From: Pseudomonas triclosanedens
Lineage (GTDB): Bacteria; Pseudomonadota; Gammaproteobacteria; Pseudomonadales; Pseudomonadaceae
Direction of reading: 5' to 3'
NCBI RefSeq assembly: GCF_026686735.1
Contig: NZ_CP113432.1
Span: 248,001-312,000, forward strand
DNA length: 64,000 bases
Positions within the stretch are counted from its first letter, which is position 1, and each line of letters begins with the position of its first letter. Shown here piece after piece: positions 27,392 to 36,333 of the stretch. Under the pieces are notes generated by a model that had not been told where the DNA came from, searched no databases, and saw nothing but the letters and a program-made list of their open reading frames with translations. The translations under genes were made by a program, and so were the position numbers.

Positions 27392-27991
27392 ATGCTCATC
27401 ACAGGTATCAAGAGCCGGCCGGTCTACGACCAGTTGCGCCCGCTCGCCGGTGGTCATCACCACATCGTCGCAGGCCAGGGCAGCGGCGGCGCCGCCATGC
27501 TCCGCCTGCTCGCCGAGATGCCGCGCACCGCGCCCATCCGCGTGCTGTATTCCACCGAGTCCTTCTCTGGCCAGAACCACCTGGCCGCGCTGCGCGACAT
27601 CACCGATGTCGAGCTTGCGATCTACCCGAGCAACCGCGCGCTCGTCGATGACCTGCACGCGCTGCTGGGCCAGTCGCGCATGGGTACCCGCCTGTACCTG
27701 GCCGGCTCCGAGAGCTTCATCGGCACCGCCATGCAGGCCGCCGACGCGATCAACCTGAACAAGGACGAAGTGCTGCGCGAGCACGCCGGCTCCTTCGTGC
27801 GCCGCGTCTGGTGCGTGCACTGCGACGGCTACACCGAGAACGTCACCCAGCGCGTCTTCGATTGCCCGCACTGCGCCCGCACCCTGGTGGTACGCGACCA
27901 CTACTCGCGCCGCCTGGCTGCCTTCCAGGCGGTGAAGGCCGACGCCGAAGTCCCCGGCGAGCTGCCGGAAGCCGAGGAGCTAGATACATGA
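27392..27991 (+). CDS. dmmA: Dimethylamine monooxygenase subunit DmmA-like protein
   Basis: A 199-residue protein. The N-terminal part is Rossmann-like (HHIVAGQGSGGAAMLRLLAEMP, then IRVLYSTESFSGQNHLAALRDI). The C-terminal part holds two CxxC pairs (WCVHC around residues 141-144 and CPHC around 161-164), a metal-binding ribbon typical of DmmA-like proteins. The ATG at 27392 has GGAGG about 10 bases upstream. Its stop overlaps the reductase ATG. In known systems DmmA is one of several subunits of an enzyme that oxidises dimethylamine to methylamine and formaldehyde; family assignment is from recognition of the cluster as a whole. Confidence 0.8.
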   Translation: MLITGIKSRPVYDQLRPLAGGHHHIVAGQGSGGAAMLRLLAEMPRTAPIRVLYSTESFSGQNHLAALRDITDVELAIYPSNRALVDDLHALLGQSRMGTRLYLAGSESFIGTAMQAADAINLNKDEVLREHAGSFVRRVWCVHCDGYTENVTQRVFDCPHCARTLVVRDHYSRRLAAFQAVKADAEVPGELPEAEELDT

Positions 27992-28956
27992 GCCAGTCCA
28001 ACGGAACTCTGAAAGTCCGCGTAACCCGCATCGAGCAGGTGACCCCGGAGATCAAGCGCTTCACCCTGGCGTCCACCGACGGCTCGCACCTGACCCCGTT
28101 CTCCGGCGGCAGCAACGTCGTGGTGCTGATGCCCCACGCCGGCGGCACCTACCGCAATGCCTACTCGCTGATGAGTTCGCCCTACGACGCCAGTGCCTAC
28201 CAGATCGCCGTGCGCCGCGTGGAAGACGGCCGTGGCGGGTCCAAGCACATGCACGACGTGGTGAAGGAAGGCGACGAGCTGGAAATCCTTCGCCCGGTGA
28301 ACCTGTTCCCGCTGAGCAAGCACGCGCGCCTGCACCTGTTCATCGCCGGCGGCGTGGGCATCACGCCGGTGTGCTCGCAACTGGCCGAGCTGCGCCTGCG
28401 CGGCACGCCCTTCGAAGTGCACCTGGCGGTACGCGGCGATGCCCATGCGCGCCTGGGTGAAGAGCTGCTGCAGGAATACGGCGATGCCGTGCGCCTGTAC
28501 CGCGACGACCGCGGCGAGCGCCTGGACATTTCCGCCGTGCTGGCCGACCGCCCGCTGGGCAGCGACGTCTACGTCTGCGGTCCCGAGGGCATGATCCAGG
28601 CGACCATCGACGCCGCCCACGCCCACGGCTGGACCGACAGCCACATCCACTACGAGCGCTTCCTCGAACAGGGCAGCGTCGGCGAGGCGTTCCAGGTCAC
28701 CCTGGCGCGCAGCGGCGCGACCATCGACGTGTCGCCTGACCAGAGCCTGCTGGAGGCCGCCGAGGCCGCCGGCCACGAGATTCCGTACCTGTGCCGCGGC
28801 GGCGCCTGCGGCATGTGCGAGACCAATGTTCTCGAACTGGACGGCGAAATCCTCCACACCGACGACTGGCTGTCCGACGAGGACAAGGCCGCCAATACCA
28901 AAATCATGCCCTGTGTGTCGCGCGCTAAGTGCTCGCGGCTGGTCATCGACTGCTGA
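27988..28956 (+). CDS. PDR/VanB-family flavin and 2Fe-2S reductase of the dimethylamine monooxygenase
   Basis: A 322-residue phthalate-dioxygenase-reductase-type protein. The N-terminal flavin domain contains YRNAYSLMSSPYD and the GGRGGSKHMHDVV-type loop. The NAD(P)H domain has FIAGGVGITPVCSQL and VYVCGPEGM. The C-terminal ferredoxin domain has the plant-type 2Fe-2S cysteines (CRGGACGMC and a fourth cysteine in IMPCVSRAKC). It passes electrons from NAD(P)H to the oxygenase subunit. It overlaps dmmA by 4 bp and is 14 bp from the next gene. Confidence 0.92.
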   Translation: MSQSNGTLKVRVTRIEQVTPEIKRFTLASTDGSHLTPFSGGSNVVVLMPHAGGTYRNAYSLMSSPYDASAYQIAVRRVEDGRGGSKHMHDVVKEGDELEILRPVNLFPLSKHARLHLFIAGGVGITPVCSQLAELRLRGTPFEVHLAVRGDAHARLGEELLQEYGDAVRLYRDDRGERLDISAVLADRPLGSDVYVCGPEGMIQATIDAAHAHGWTDSHIHYERFLEQGSVGEAFQVTLARSGATIDVSPDQSLLEAAEAAGHEIPYLCRGGACGMCETNVLELDGEILHTDDWLSDEDKAANTKIMPCVSRAKCSRLVIDC

Positions 28957-28970
28957 GCCGGAGAACGACC

Positions 28971-29987
28971 GTGACCATTCAATTCCGCCCCGACGAAACC
29001 TACCGCGACGATTACACCTACAAGAACAGCCCGGAGTGCATCGCCCGCGCGCCCTGGCCCTTCCCGGACGACGAGTACATGTACTCGATGAACCTGGAAC
29101 CGCATGTCAGCGTGGGCGACGGCGCCTTCCGCGCAGTGTTCGACATCGATGAGCACTACATCAGCGAGTGCCGCGACCGCGCGATCACCCTGGAGAAAGA
29201 CCCGGGCATGCACTACGTCTCGGCGCCGCACATGATGGAGGCGCAGTGGGACCTGCTCGAACTGATCATGGAGTCCTACGCCAAGGACTACCCGGAGTAC
29301 TTCTCCCTGGAGAAGGACGGCACCCGCTGGCACTGGACCAACAAGCTGCTGAACATCGACGACACCTTCACTTTCGGTGATCCCTCGACCCTACCCTTTG
29401 AACCGATGGAGTACGTCACCCGCCAGGCCCAGGGCGACTGGGTCCTGCAGGAAGAGCGCGACGGCACCCTGTACTGGGGCGCGGGTATCGCCACCCAGCG
29501 CGCCGACTACTCGCTGCGCTTCAACCTGGGCATGGCCTGGCACGAGTTCCACGGCCCGGTGCCGCTGGTGAAGGAAACCGGCATGCTCGACCGCGCGCTG
29601 AAGTTCCTCCTGCGCCTGCGCAACGGCCACCCGGTACGCCGCCTGAACTGGTCGCTGACCGTCAACCCGCGCCTGGACGTCTCCGCCGAGTCCCTGCCCG
29701 AGTGGGCGCCGGACCGCACCACGGTGACCGCCGAGAACGCCGGTCAAAAGGTCTACTTGCGCATCGAGCTGCAACCGCTGCACCGTCTGCCGCGCAGCAA
29801 CGCCATCGTGTTCCCGATCCGCACCTACCTGTTGAGCCTGGAAGACATCGCCACCAACCCCGCGTGGGCCAAGCGCATGCACCGCGTGCTCAAGACCCTC
29901 AACCAGGAACTGGTCGACTACAAGGGCTTCACCCGCTACCGCGACCAGGCCGTGGAGTGGCTCTCGCAGTTCGACGACGGTCAGTGA
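28971..29987 (+). CDS. Heme-dependent oxidative N-demethylase (DUF3445), catalytic subunit, GTG start
   Basis: A 338-residue protein of the DUF3445/heme-dependent oxidative N-demethylase (HODM) family, in which a PAS-like fold holds a catalytic heme. The family pattern is visible: YKNSPECIARAPWPFPDDEY, SLEKDGTRWHWTNKLLNIDDTF, QEDWVLQEE-type segment and LRIELQPLHRLPRSNAIVFPIRTYL. The GTG at 28971 has GGAGAA 5 bases upstream. It is the third gene of the dmm operon and the likely site of oxidation of the secondary amine. Confidence 0.88.
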   Translation: MTIQFRPDETYRDDYTYKNSPECIARAPWPFPDDEYMYSMNLEPHVSVGDGAFRAVFDIDEHYISECRDRAITLEKDPGMHYVSAPHMMEAQWDLLELIMESYAKDYPEYFSLEKDGTRWHWTNKLLNIDDTFTFGDPSTLPFEPMEYVTRQAQGDWVLQEERDGTLYWGAGIATQRADYSLRFNLGMAWHEFHGPVPLVKETGMLDRALKFLLRLRNGHPVRRLNWSLTVNPRLDVSAESLPEWAPDRTTVTAENAGQKVYLRIELQPLHRLPRSNAIVFPIRTYLLSLEDIATNPAWAKRMHRVLKTLNQELVDYKGFTRYRDQAVEWLSQFDDGQ

Positions 29988-30041
29988 CAGCACAAAGAGC
30001 ACCGTTGCTCGCAGCACACAACTAAAAACCCGAAAAGGGAA

Positions 30042-30067
30042 CCGGCGGGCGTCGTGAGGCCCGCCGG
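30042..30067. other. GC-rich hairpin between N-demethylase and permease genes
   Basis: CCGGCGGGC (30042-30050) and GCCCGCCGG (30059-30067) form a perfect 9-bp stem with an 8-base loop. There is no T-run after it on the + strand, so a simple terminator is unlikely. It may stabilise or partly attenuate the operon transcript ahead of the permease gene. Confidence 0.5.
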
Positions 30068-30108
30068 CCGATTGCCTTCTGCCCATCAACCCCCGAGAGG
30101 AAACAACG

Positions 30109-31638
30109 ATGAGTGGGTCCCCTGCCACGCGTGCCGCTGGCGTAACCGATACCGATGCCGCGCAGCTTGCCGCGCTTGGCTACAGCTCCAACTTCGAACG
30201 CAGCATGAGCCTGTGGGAGAACTTCTCCCTGGGCTTCACCTACCTGTCGCCGGTGGTCGGCGTCTACACCCTGTTCGGCCTGTGCCTGGCCGCCGGCGGT
30301 CCGCCGATGTTCTGGACCTACCTGCTGATCGGCCTGGGCCAGATGCTGGTGTGCCTGGTGTTCTGCGAAGTGGTCTCGCAATTCCCGATCTCCGGGGGCG
30401 TCTACCCCTGGGCGCGCCGCCTTGTCGGCAAGCGCTGGGCGTGGATGGTCGGCTGGGTGTACGCCTGGGCGTTGTGCACTTCCATCGCCGGCATCGCCGT
30501 CGGTGCCAGCCCGTACATGGCCGCCATGCTCGGCTTCGAGATGCACGGTAATGCCGCCATCGGCATTGCGCTGGCGCTGATCGCGCTGTCGACCGTGCTC
30601 AACCTCAGCGGCACCAAGCTGCTGGCCCGTGTCGCCATGTTCGGTTTCATCTGCGAACTGGGCGGTGCGCTGCTGGTGGGCGGCTACCTGCTGATCTTCG
30701 AGCGCCACAACGATTTCAGCGTGCTGTTCAACACCTTCGACATCAAGATCGACGGCAGCTATTGGCCGGCGTTCCTGGCCGCGTCGCTGGCCGGCCTGTT
30801 CCAGTACTACGGTTTCGAGGCCTGCGGTGATGTCGCCGAGGAAACCCCGAACCCCGGCAAGATGATCCCCAAGACCATGCGCATGACCATCTATATCGGT
30901 GGTGCGGCGGCGATGTTCGCCTGCCTGGCTCTGATCCTTTCGGTGCCGGACATCCAGCGTGTGATCAACGGCGAAGATACCGACCCGGTGAACACCATCC
31001 TCGCCAACGCCTTCGGCCCGGTTGGCTCGAAGCTGGTGATGGCGGTGGTGATGGTGTCGTTCGTGTCCTGCGTGCTGAGCCTGCAGGCCGCCGCCAGCCG
31101 CCTGCTGTTCGCCTATGCCCGTGACGAGATGATCGTCGGCAGCAAGGCCCTGTCGAAACTCAACACCCACCACGTGCCGGCCGTTGCGCTGGTGGTGGCG
31201 GGCGTGATGCCGGCGGCCATCGTTTGCCTGGGCCTGTTCATGGCCGACGCCGTGGCCACCATCGTCGGCTTCGCCGCGATCGGCATCTATGTGTCGTTCC
31301 AGTTGATCGTCGTCGCCGCGCTCATCGCCCGAGCCAGGGGCTGGATGCCCGGTGGCCAGTTCACCCTCGGCAAGTGGGGTATTCCGGTGAATGTGGCGGC
31401 GCTGGTCTACGGTGTTGCCGCGATCACCAACATGGTGTGGCCGCGTACCCCGGATGCACCGTGGTACATGAACTACTCGATGATCCTCACCACCGTGATC
31501 GTGCTCGGCGCGGGCCTGGTCTACATGCTGCTGGCCAAGCCCTACGACAAGGGCACCGCACCTGCGGGCGATGCCCACCGGATTTCCGGCCGCCAACGAT
31601 CCACGCGCGTTACTGGCGCGCTTACCGAACCGGCTTGA
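30109..31638 (+). CDS. APC-family amine/amino acid permease
   Basis: A 509-residue inner-membrane transporter with about twelve hydrophobic segments. The N-terminal region (LAALGYSSNFERSMSLWENFSLGFTYLSPVVG) and QFPISGGVYPWARRLVG identify it as an APC-superfamily permease of the choline/GABA/ethanolamine type. A GAGAGG Shine-Dalgarno lies before the ATG. Following the N-demethylase genes in the same direction, it is a good candidate for di- or trimethylamine (or related amine) uptake; substrate is inferred from context only. A strong terminator follows. Confidence 0.85.
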   Translation: MSGSPATRAAGVTDTDAAQLAALGYSSNFERSMSLWENFSLGFTYLSPVVGVYTLFGLCLAAGGPPMFWTYLLIGLGQMLVCLVFCEVVSQFPISGGVYPWARRLVGKRWAWMVGWVYAWALCTSIAGIAVGASPYMAAMLGFEMHGNAAIGIALALIALSTVLNLSGTKLLARVAMFGFICELGGALLVGGYLLIFERHNDFSVLFNTFDIKIDGSYWPAFLAASLAGLFQYYGFEACGDVAEETPNPGKMIPKTMRMTIYIGGAAAMFACLALILSVPDIQRVINGEDTDPVNTILANAFGPVGSKLVMAVVMVSFVSCVLSLQAAASRLLFAYARDEMIVGSKALSKLNTHHVPAVALVVAGVMPAAIVCLGLFMADAVATIVGFAAIGIYVSFQLIVVAALIARARGWMPGGQFTLGKWGIPVNVAALVYGVAAITNMVWPRTPDAPWYMNYSMILTTVIVLGAGLVYMLLAKPYDKGTAPAGDAHRISGRQRSTRVTGALTEPA

Positions 31639-31730
31639 TCGCAACGTTGACGCAATTCGGGCCATACGCCTGAGGGGCTGCGTCTGGTCCGTCATTATCT
31701 TCCCCCGTGACGGACCCCTGCGTTTGCGCA

Positions 31731-31770
31731 ACGGACCCGCCATCCCCGCGATGGCCGGTCCGTTTTTTTA
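31731..31770 (+). terminator. Rho-independent terminator of the dmm/permease operon
   Basis: ACGGACCCGCCAT, a short loop, then ATGGCCGGTCCGT followed by TTTTTTT: a GC-rich hairpin with a T-run, on the + strand about 95 bp after the permease stop. Confidence 0.85.
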
Positions 31771-31789
31771 TGCCTGCACGGCGGCTTTC

Positions 31790-31870
31790 GTGGGATGGGT
31801 GGAGTGGAGCGATACCCATGCTGCCCCCGTGCGCGGAATCGATGGGTATCGCAAGCTCCACCCATCCTAC
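31790..31870. repeat. Palindromic repeat, copy 2 (right of permease)
   Basis: This copy is the better palindrome: GGATGGGTGGAG with GATACCCAT on the left and ATGGGTATC with CTCCACCCATCC on the right. It matches the copy at 27001-27082 in sequence, length and orientation; the two enclose the dmm promoter, enzyme genes, permease and terminator. Confidence 0.85.
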
Positions 31871-31903
31871 GTTCAGCGTTTTCCCGGACGATTGCGCCGC
31901 TGC

Positions 31904-32839
31904 CTAGCGCGCGAGCCAGAGCAGGCAAAGCGACAGGGTCACCAGTGAGCCCAGCGTCGATACCAGGATGCTTCGCGACACCACTGCCGCCTCGCGCTGG
32001 TAGTACTCGGCGAGCATGAACGGCCCGGTGCCGGTGGGCAGTGCGCTGAGCAGCAGCGCCGAGTCGGCCCATAGCGGGGGCAGGTCGAAGACCTGGTAGG
32101 CGAGGAAGCCGGTGAGCAGCGGCTGGCCGACGAGCTTGATCGCCACCATTGGCCAGGCATTGACCTGCGCACCTTGGGTTTCCTGCTTCTGTGCCAGGAA
32201 CAGTCCGAGAGACACCAGCGCACAGGGCGTGGTGGCTGCCGCGAGCATGTCGAGGAAGTGCAGTAGCGGCGTGGGCAGGCCGATGCCGGCTGCCGCCCAG
32301 AGCCCGCCGAGGATTGGCGACACCACCAGGGGGTTCTTGCCCAGTGCCTTGAGCACCACGGCGATGGCGCGGCCGATGTGCTTTTCGTTCTGCAGGCCGA
32401 CTTCGATGCACACCACGGCGATGGCGAACAACACGCAGACCACCAGCAGCGAGGCGATCAGCGCCGGCTCCAGACCGTCCTGGCCGAACACCAGCAGGCA
32501 TAGCGGAATGCCCATGTAGCCGGTGTTGGCGTAGGAGGCGCTGAGGCCGTCGATGCTTGCTGCCGGCAGCGCGCGGCCCTGCACCAGGCGCCAGACGAGG
32601 GTGGCGAAGAACACCAGCAGACAGCCGCCAGTGAAGGCGGCGAGGAAGCCCGGCTGCCAGATTTCCGCCCAGGTGGAGGTGGCGGTGACCTTGAACAGCA
32701 TCGCCGGCAGGCACAGCCAGACCACCAGCTTGTTGATTTCCGACGCGGCCTGCGGCCCCAGGCGGTTGGTCCGTCGACAGAGCCAGCCGACCAGGATCAG
32801 CGCGAAGATCGGCAGAACGACGGACAGGACGTGGAACAT
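31904..32839 (-). CDS. AEC-family (auxin efflux carrier-like) transporter
   Basis: A 311-residue inner-membrane protein with about ten hydrophobic segments. The N-terminus (VLSVVLPIFALILVGWLCRR), the SASYANTGYMGIPL motif and the C-terminal GQPLLTGFLAY and LPTGTGPFMLAEYY motifs define the AEC permease family. The frame is open upstream, but the ATG at 32839 gives the standard N-terminus. The substrate is unknown; bacterial members often export organic acids. Confidence 0.9.
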   Translation of the reverse strand: MFHVLSVVLPIFALILVGWLCRRTNRLGPQAASEINKLVVWLCLPAMLFKVTATSTWAEIWQPGFLAAFTGGCLLVFFATLVWRLVQGRALPAASIDGLSASYANTGYMGIPLCLLVFGQDGLEPALIASLLVVCVLFAIAVVCIEVGLQNEKHIGRAIAVVLKALGKNPLVVSPILGGLWAAAGIGLPTPLLHFLDMLAAATTPCALVSLGLFLAQKQETQGAQVNAWPMVAIKLVGQPLLTGFLAYQVFDLPPLWADSALLLSALPTGTGPFMLAEYYQREAAVVSRSILVSTLGSLVTLSLCLLWLAR

Positions 32840-32916
32840 GGCAACACAACCGGACAGTGGAACGGCAGGCGAGCATAGGGGCAGGGCCCGCCGTCGTCCA
32901 ATGCGCTCGCGGCCGG

Positions 32917-33597
32917 TCAGACGCGCCCGGTGACTGGGATGCAGGCGCCGGTGATCGCGGCGGCCTGGTCCGAGGCGAGGAACAGCAGGGTTGCCGCCAG
33001 TTGTTCCGGGCGCACCCAGCGGTCGAACTCGGCGCCGGGCATGTCGGCGCGGTTCTGTGGGGTGTCGATGATGCTCGGCATCAGCGCGTTGACGGTGATG
33101 CGGGCGTCTTTCAGTTCCTCGGCCAGCGCTTCGGTGAGGCGCATCACGCCGGCCTTGGAGGCCGCGTAGGCACCCATGCCCAGGGCGGCGCGAGTGGCGG
33201 CGGCTGCCGCGATGTTGAGGATACGGCCGCGGCCCCGGGCCTTCAGGTGCTCCAGAACCGCCTGGCTGGACACCACCGCGGTGCGCAGGTTGATGCGGTA
33301 CATCAGGTCCCAGGTATCGACGTCGCCGTCGGCCAGGGTTTCCCAGTGGAAGCCACCGGCGACGTTGATCAGTGCATCGAGCCCGCCGAAGTGTTCGGCG
33401 GCACGGTCGATGGCGTGGTGGGCGGCGGCGCTGTCGGTGAGGTCCACGCCGCCCAGGCACAGCGCCCCGGCCTGTGGATAACGTGGGCTGACCGCGCGGT
33501 CGAGCAACGCAACCTGCCAGCCGGCGGTGGCGAACGCCTGGCCGACCACGCTGCCCAGATGGCCGAATCCGCCGGTGATGGCGACGATCTTGTTCAT
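32917..33597 (-). CDS. Short-chain dehydrogenase/reductase
   Basis: A 226-residue classical SDR. The nucleotide-binding motif is TGGFGHLG near the N-terminus, NVAGG matches the NAG motif, and the catalytic YAASK (YxxxK) follows. The start chosen is MNKIVAITGG at 33597. Substrate unknown. It may be co-transcribed with the AEC transporter 77 bp downstream. Confidence 0.9.
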   Translation of the reverse strand: MNKIVAITGGFGHLGSVVGQAFATAGWQVALLDRAVSPRYPQAGALCLGGVDLTDSAAAHHAIDRAAEHFGGLDALINVAGGFHWETLADGDVDTWDLMYRINLRTAVVSSQAVLEHLKARGRGRILNIAAAAATRAALGMGAYAASKAGVMRLTEALAEELKDARITVNALMPSIIDTPQNRADMPGAEFDRWVRPEQLAATLLFLASDQAAAITGACIPVTGRV

Positions 33598-33788
33598 GAA
33601 GTGCACCTCGAGGCATTGGGAGAGCGGCACTTATAGGGTTAGCACGCCAGCCTGAGGAAGGTCGCCGGCGACAGATGCAGGGACGGATCGGGCCGCCCGT
33701 CGACCTGCTTGTGCACCATTGCTCCGAAGCAGCTCTGGCTCGGGGGTTGCGCTGATAGACTGGGGGTTCGCATGTTTCGGAGACGGTG

Positions 33789-34526
33789 ATGAATAGCCTC
33801 TTGCCCGAGCGCACGCTGCAACGCTTTGCACGCAACCTGCGGGGGCGCGATTTCGTGGTGGGCGATGTGCATGGTCATTTCGAGCTCATCGAGCGCCTGC
33901 TGGCGCGGGTGGGGTTCGACGAGGGCGTCGATCGTCTGTTCGCGGCTGGCGACCTGGTGGATCGCGGTCCGTACTCGCCGCGTGTGGTGGATTGGCTGCA
34001 GCGCCCCTGGTTCCACTCGGTGCGCGGCAATCATGAGCAGCTGGTCATCGATGTGGTGCTGGCCGGCGACGACCGCGACCTGCACTTTCGCAACGGTGGC
34101 CAGTGGCTCTACCAGTTGCCGCAGGACGAGCGTGAGCGCATCGCCCGCAGCCTGCTGGATCTGCCGTTGGCGATCGAAGTGGAAATCGGCGAAGGCCGCC
34201 GTGTCGGCATCGTGCATGCCGAGGCTCCGGTATCGCCGGCCTTCCCGGACTGGGACAGCGGCATGGCGGCCCTGGCGGGAGAGATGGGCGGCGCGGCGCG
34301 CAAGAGTGCTGCGGCGCTGGCGATGTGGGCGCGTACTCGTATCGAAGGCGAGGATGATGCCGAGGTGCCCGGACTTGCGCGCCTGTATGTCGGGCATACC
34401 GCGCAGGTCAGCGTGCGCCGGCTGGGCAATACGCACTATATCGACACCGGCAGCGGTTACTCGGACGGCTGCCTGAGCCTGGTGGATATCGTCACTGGCG
34501 CGGTGGAGACGGCGGCCGCGCACTGA
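33789..34526 (+). CDS. Serine/threonine protein phosphatase (PPP family)
   Basis: A 245-residue metallophosphatase with the full PPP signature set: GDVHGH (metal binding), GDLVDRGP, GNHE and a late GHT histidine. It resembles the bacterial PrpA/PrpB group. Start chosen at ATG 33789; a GTG directly before it is also possible. It is divergent from the SDR gene. Confidence 0.9.
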   Translation: MNSLLPERTLQRFARNLRGRDFVVGDVHGHFELIERLLARVGFDEGVDRLFAAGDLVDRGPYSPRVVDWLQRPWFHSVRGNHEQLVIDVVLAGDDRDLHFRNGGQWLYQLPQDERERIARSLLDLPLAIEVEIGEGRRVGIVHAEAPVSPAFPDWDSGMAALAGEMGGAARKSAAALAMWARTRIEGEDDAEVPGLARLYVGHTAQVSVRRLGNTHYIDTGSGYSDGCLSLVDIVTGAVETAAAH

Positions 34527-34541
34527 GCGGCCGCCAATTCT

Positions 34542-34976
34542 TCACTCGCCGCGAATGTACTGCTCCAGTTGCTGGATCAGGTCGGCCTGCTCGGCGATGG
34601 CGGCTTTCACCAGGTCGCCGATCGACAGCAGGCCGAGCAGTTCTCCATTCTCCACCACCGGCAGATGGCGCAGGTGGCGCTCGGTCATGATGCTCATGCA
34701 CTTGTCGATGTTCAGGTGGGTGTCCACGGTGATCACCGGGGCGGTCATCACCTCGCGGATCGTCGTGTCCGCCGATGAGCGCCCTTGTAGTGCCATGCGC
34801 CGCGCGTAATCGCGCTCGCTGAAAAAGCCGACCACCTGGTTGCCTTCCACTACCGGCAGGCCGCCGAGGTTCTTCTCCGCCATCAGACGCAGCGCATCCA
34901 GCACCACGGCATCCGGCGTGATGGTGTACACCTGCTGGTCCGGTTTGGCGTTCAACAGTTGAGCCACACTCTTCAT
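34542..34976 (-). CDS. Tandem CBS-domain protein
   Basis: A 144-residue protein made of two CBS domains: residues about 10-65 (VYTITPDAVVLDALRLMAEKNLGGLPVVE) and 75-130 (VITVDTHLNIDKCMSIMTERHLRHLPVVENGELLGLLSIGDLV). Stand-alone CBS pairs usually bind adenine nucleotides. It is convergent with the phosphatase gene. Confidence 0.92.
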   Translation of the reverse strand: MKSVAQLLNAKPDQQVYTITPDAVVLDALRLMAEKNLGGLPVVEGNQVVGFFSERDYARRMALQGRSSADTTIREVMTAPVITVDTHLNIDKCMSIMTERHLRHLPVVENGELLGLLSIGDLVKAAIAEQADLIQQLEQYIRGE

Positions 34977-35142
34977 TCCAACCCCTCCGTCGTTTCATGT
35001 CGCGCTGCCCGAGATTTCTAGAGAATCGTGGACGGATGGCGATCCGGCAAGGCCGGAAAGCGGCGCCGACTCTCATGGAAAGCGTCATGGCCGGATGGGG
35101 CGGCTTATACTGTCAGTCCCTTCCCTGTTTTCCCGATCGGCC

Positions 35143-35322
35143 ATGACTGACGACGACATCGACCTTCCCGAGCCCGAACACGACCATCTGCTCGACCTCG
35201 ACGATGATCTCGACGCCCTGCTGGAGGCGGATTCGGTGCATTTCGACGACCACCCGGAAGACGACGAGGCGGAGGAGTTCCAGTCGGGCCTGGATGACGA
35301 GGACGAGTGGCTGGAAGACTGA
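35143..35322 (+). CDS. Small highly acidic protein
   Basis: A 59-residue protein rich in Asp and Glu (MTDDDIDLPEPEHDHLLDLDD, ending DEDEWLED). The ATG at 35143 starts the acidic composition; the longer in-frame start at 35095 adds sequence unlike the rest. No domain is recognised. It is divergent from the CBS gene. Confidence 0.6.
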   Translation: MTDDDIDLPEPEHDHLLDLDDDLDALLEADSVHFDDHPEDDEAEEFQSGLDDEDEWLED

Positions 35323-35387
35323 TTCCAGACGGTATCTCTGTGTCATGAAGTGCTGGCAGAATGCCCCGGACAACAAGAGGGATCACC

Positions 35388-36116
35388 ATGCGCTATCTCC
35401 CCATCGCCCTGGCCATTGCCGTGCTTGGCGGCTGCTCCTCCTCGATCCGTACCGACGAACGCACTGCCCCGATTTCGCTATACCGCGACACCCGGCACAA
35501 CCTGGTGGTGAACTTCCAGCCTGACGCCGAGGTGGCTGCCAGCCCGCGCTGGGGCGCGTTGATGAGCAGTTGGCGGGAGGCTCTGCGCGAAGAGGCTCGC
35601 TCGGCGGACTACCAGTTCTCAACGCAGGATGGCGAGCCCCGTGCGACGGAGACCCTCTCCACGCTGGTGGTGATAGAGGTCGGCGGCGGCCACGGCGCCA
35701 ACAACCGCCCGCCCGCCGAGGATGGCGAATGGGTCACCTCCACCGTGCGCTACCACGACGGGCTTACTGGCCAACTGCTGGCCTCGCGTCGATACGACAG
35801 CGAGGCGGCGACCTCTGGCGACCTGTTCGCCTCGATGGGGCAATCGCAGCTCGATGCGGTGTCCGAGCGCATCGTCGAGGAAGTCGCCGGCGCCATGCTG
35901 GTGGCCCGTCCTTCCCGCCCGCTGCCGCCTTCCCGGTCAAGCGCCCCGGCCGCTGCGCCACAGACCGCCCCCGCTCCCGTTTCGCCGGCGGCGATGGAAA
36001 CCGTCGCCCATGTCTCCCGTCCGCAGAGCCAGGAGCAGCAGCTCTTCGAACTGCAACAGCGCAACCTGCCCTACGAGCAGTACCGCGACGAGTACCAGCG
36101 CATCATGGGACGCTGA
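35388..36116 (+). CDS. Predicted lipoprotein (DUF4410-like)
   Basis: A 242-residue protein with a lipoprotein signal (MRYLPIALAIAVLGGCSSS, acylated Cys at residue 16). The body has conserved-looking β-rich segments (ISLYRDTRHNLVVNFQ, TLVVIEVGGG, WVTSTVRYHDGLTGQLLASRRYD) reminiscent of the DUF4410 family, followed by a Pro/Ala/Ser-rich linker and a Gln-rich C-terminus. The ATG at 35388 is preceded by AGAGGG. Function unknown. Confidence 0.75.
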   Translation: MRYLPIALAIAVLGGCSSSIRTDERTAPISLYRDTRHNLVVNFQPDAEVAASPRWGALMSSWREALREEARSADYQFSTQDGEPRATETLSTLVVIEVGGGHGANNRPPAEDGEWVTSTVRYHDGLTGQLLASRRYDSEAATSGDLFASMGQSQLDAVSERIVEEVAGAMLVARPSRPLPPSRSSAPAAAPQTAPAPVSPAAMETVAHVSRPQSQEQQLFELQQRNLPYEQYRDEYQRIMGR

Positions 36117-36333
36117 TCGTCGCGGAACGAAACGCTCCCCATCGAGCGGGTTCTTTCATGCCCGTGGACGTTGCGCGATGTGGTGGTGCGCGGAAAGTTT
36201 CGCCTGTTGAAAGGTCCTCGTTTCCAGCCGGCACAGAGCGGAGCAGGCGGCGGCGCGTTTCATCGCCGTCGCGTTGGCGCGACTGTCAATGGCAGCAGTG
36301 GCTTGATAAAGTAACGGCCGCAGAGGAGCACAG

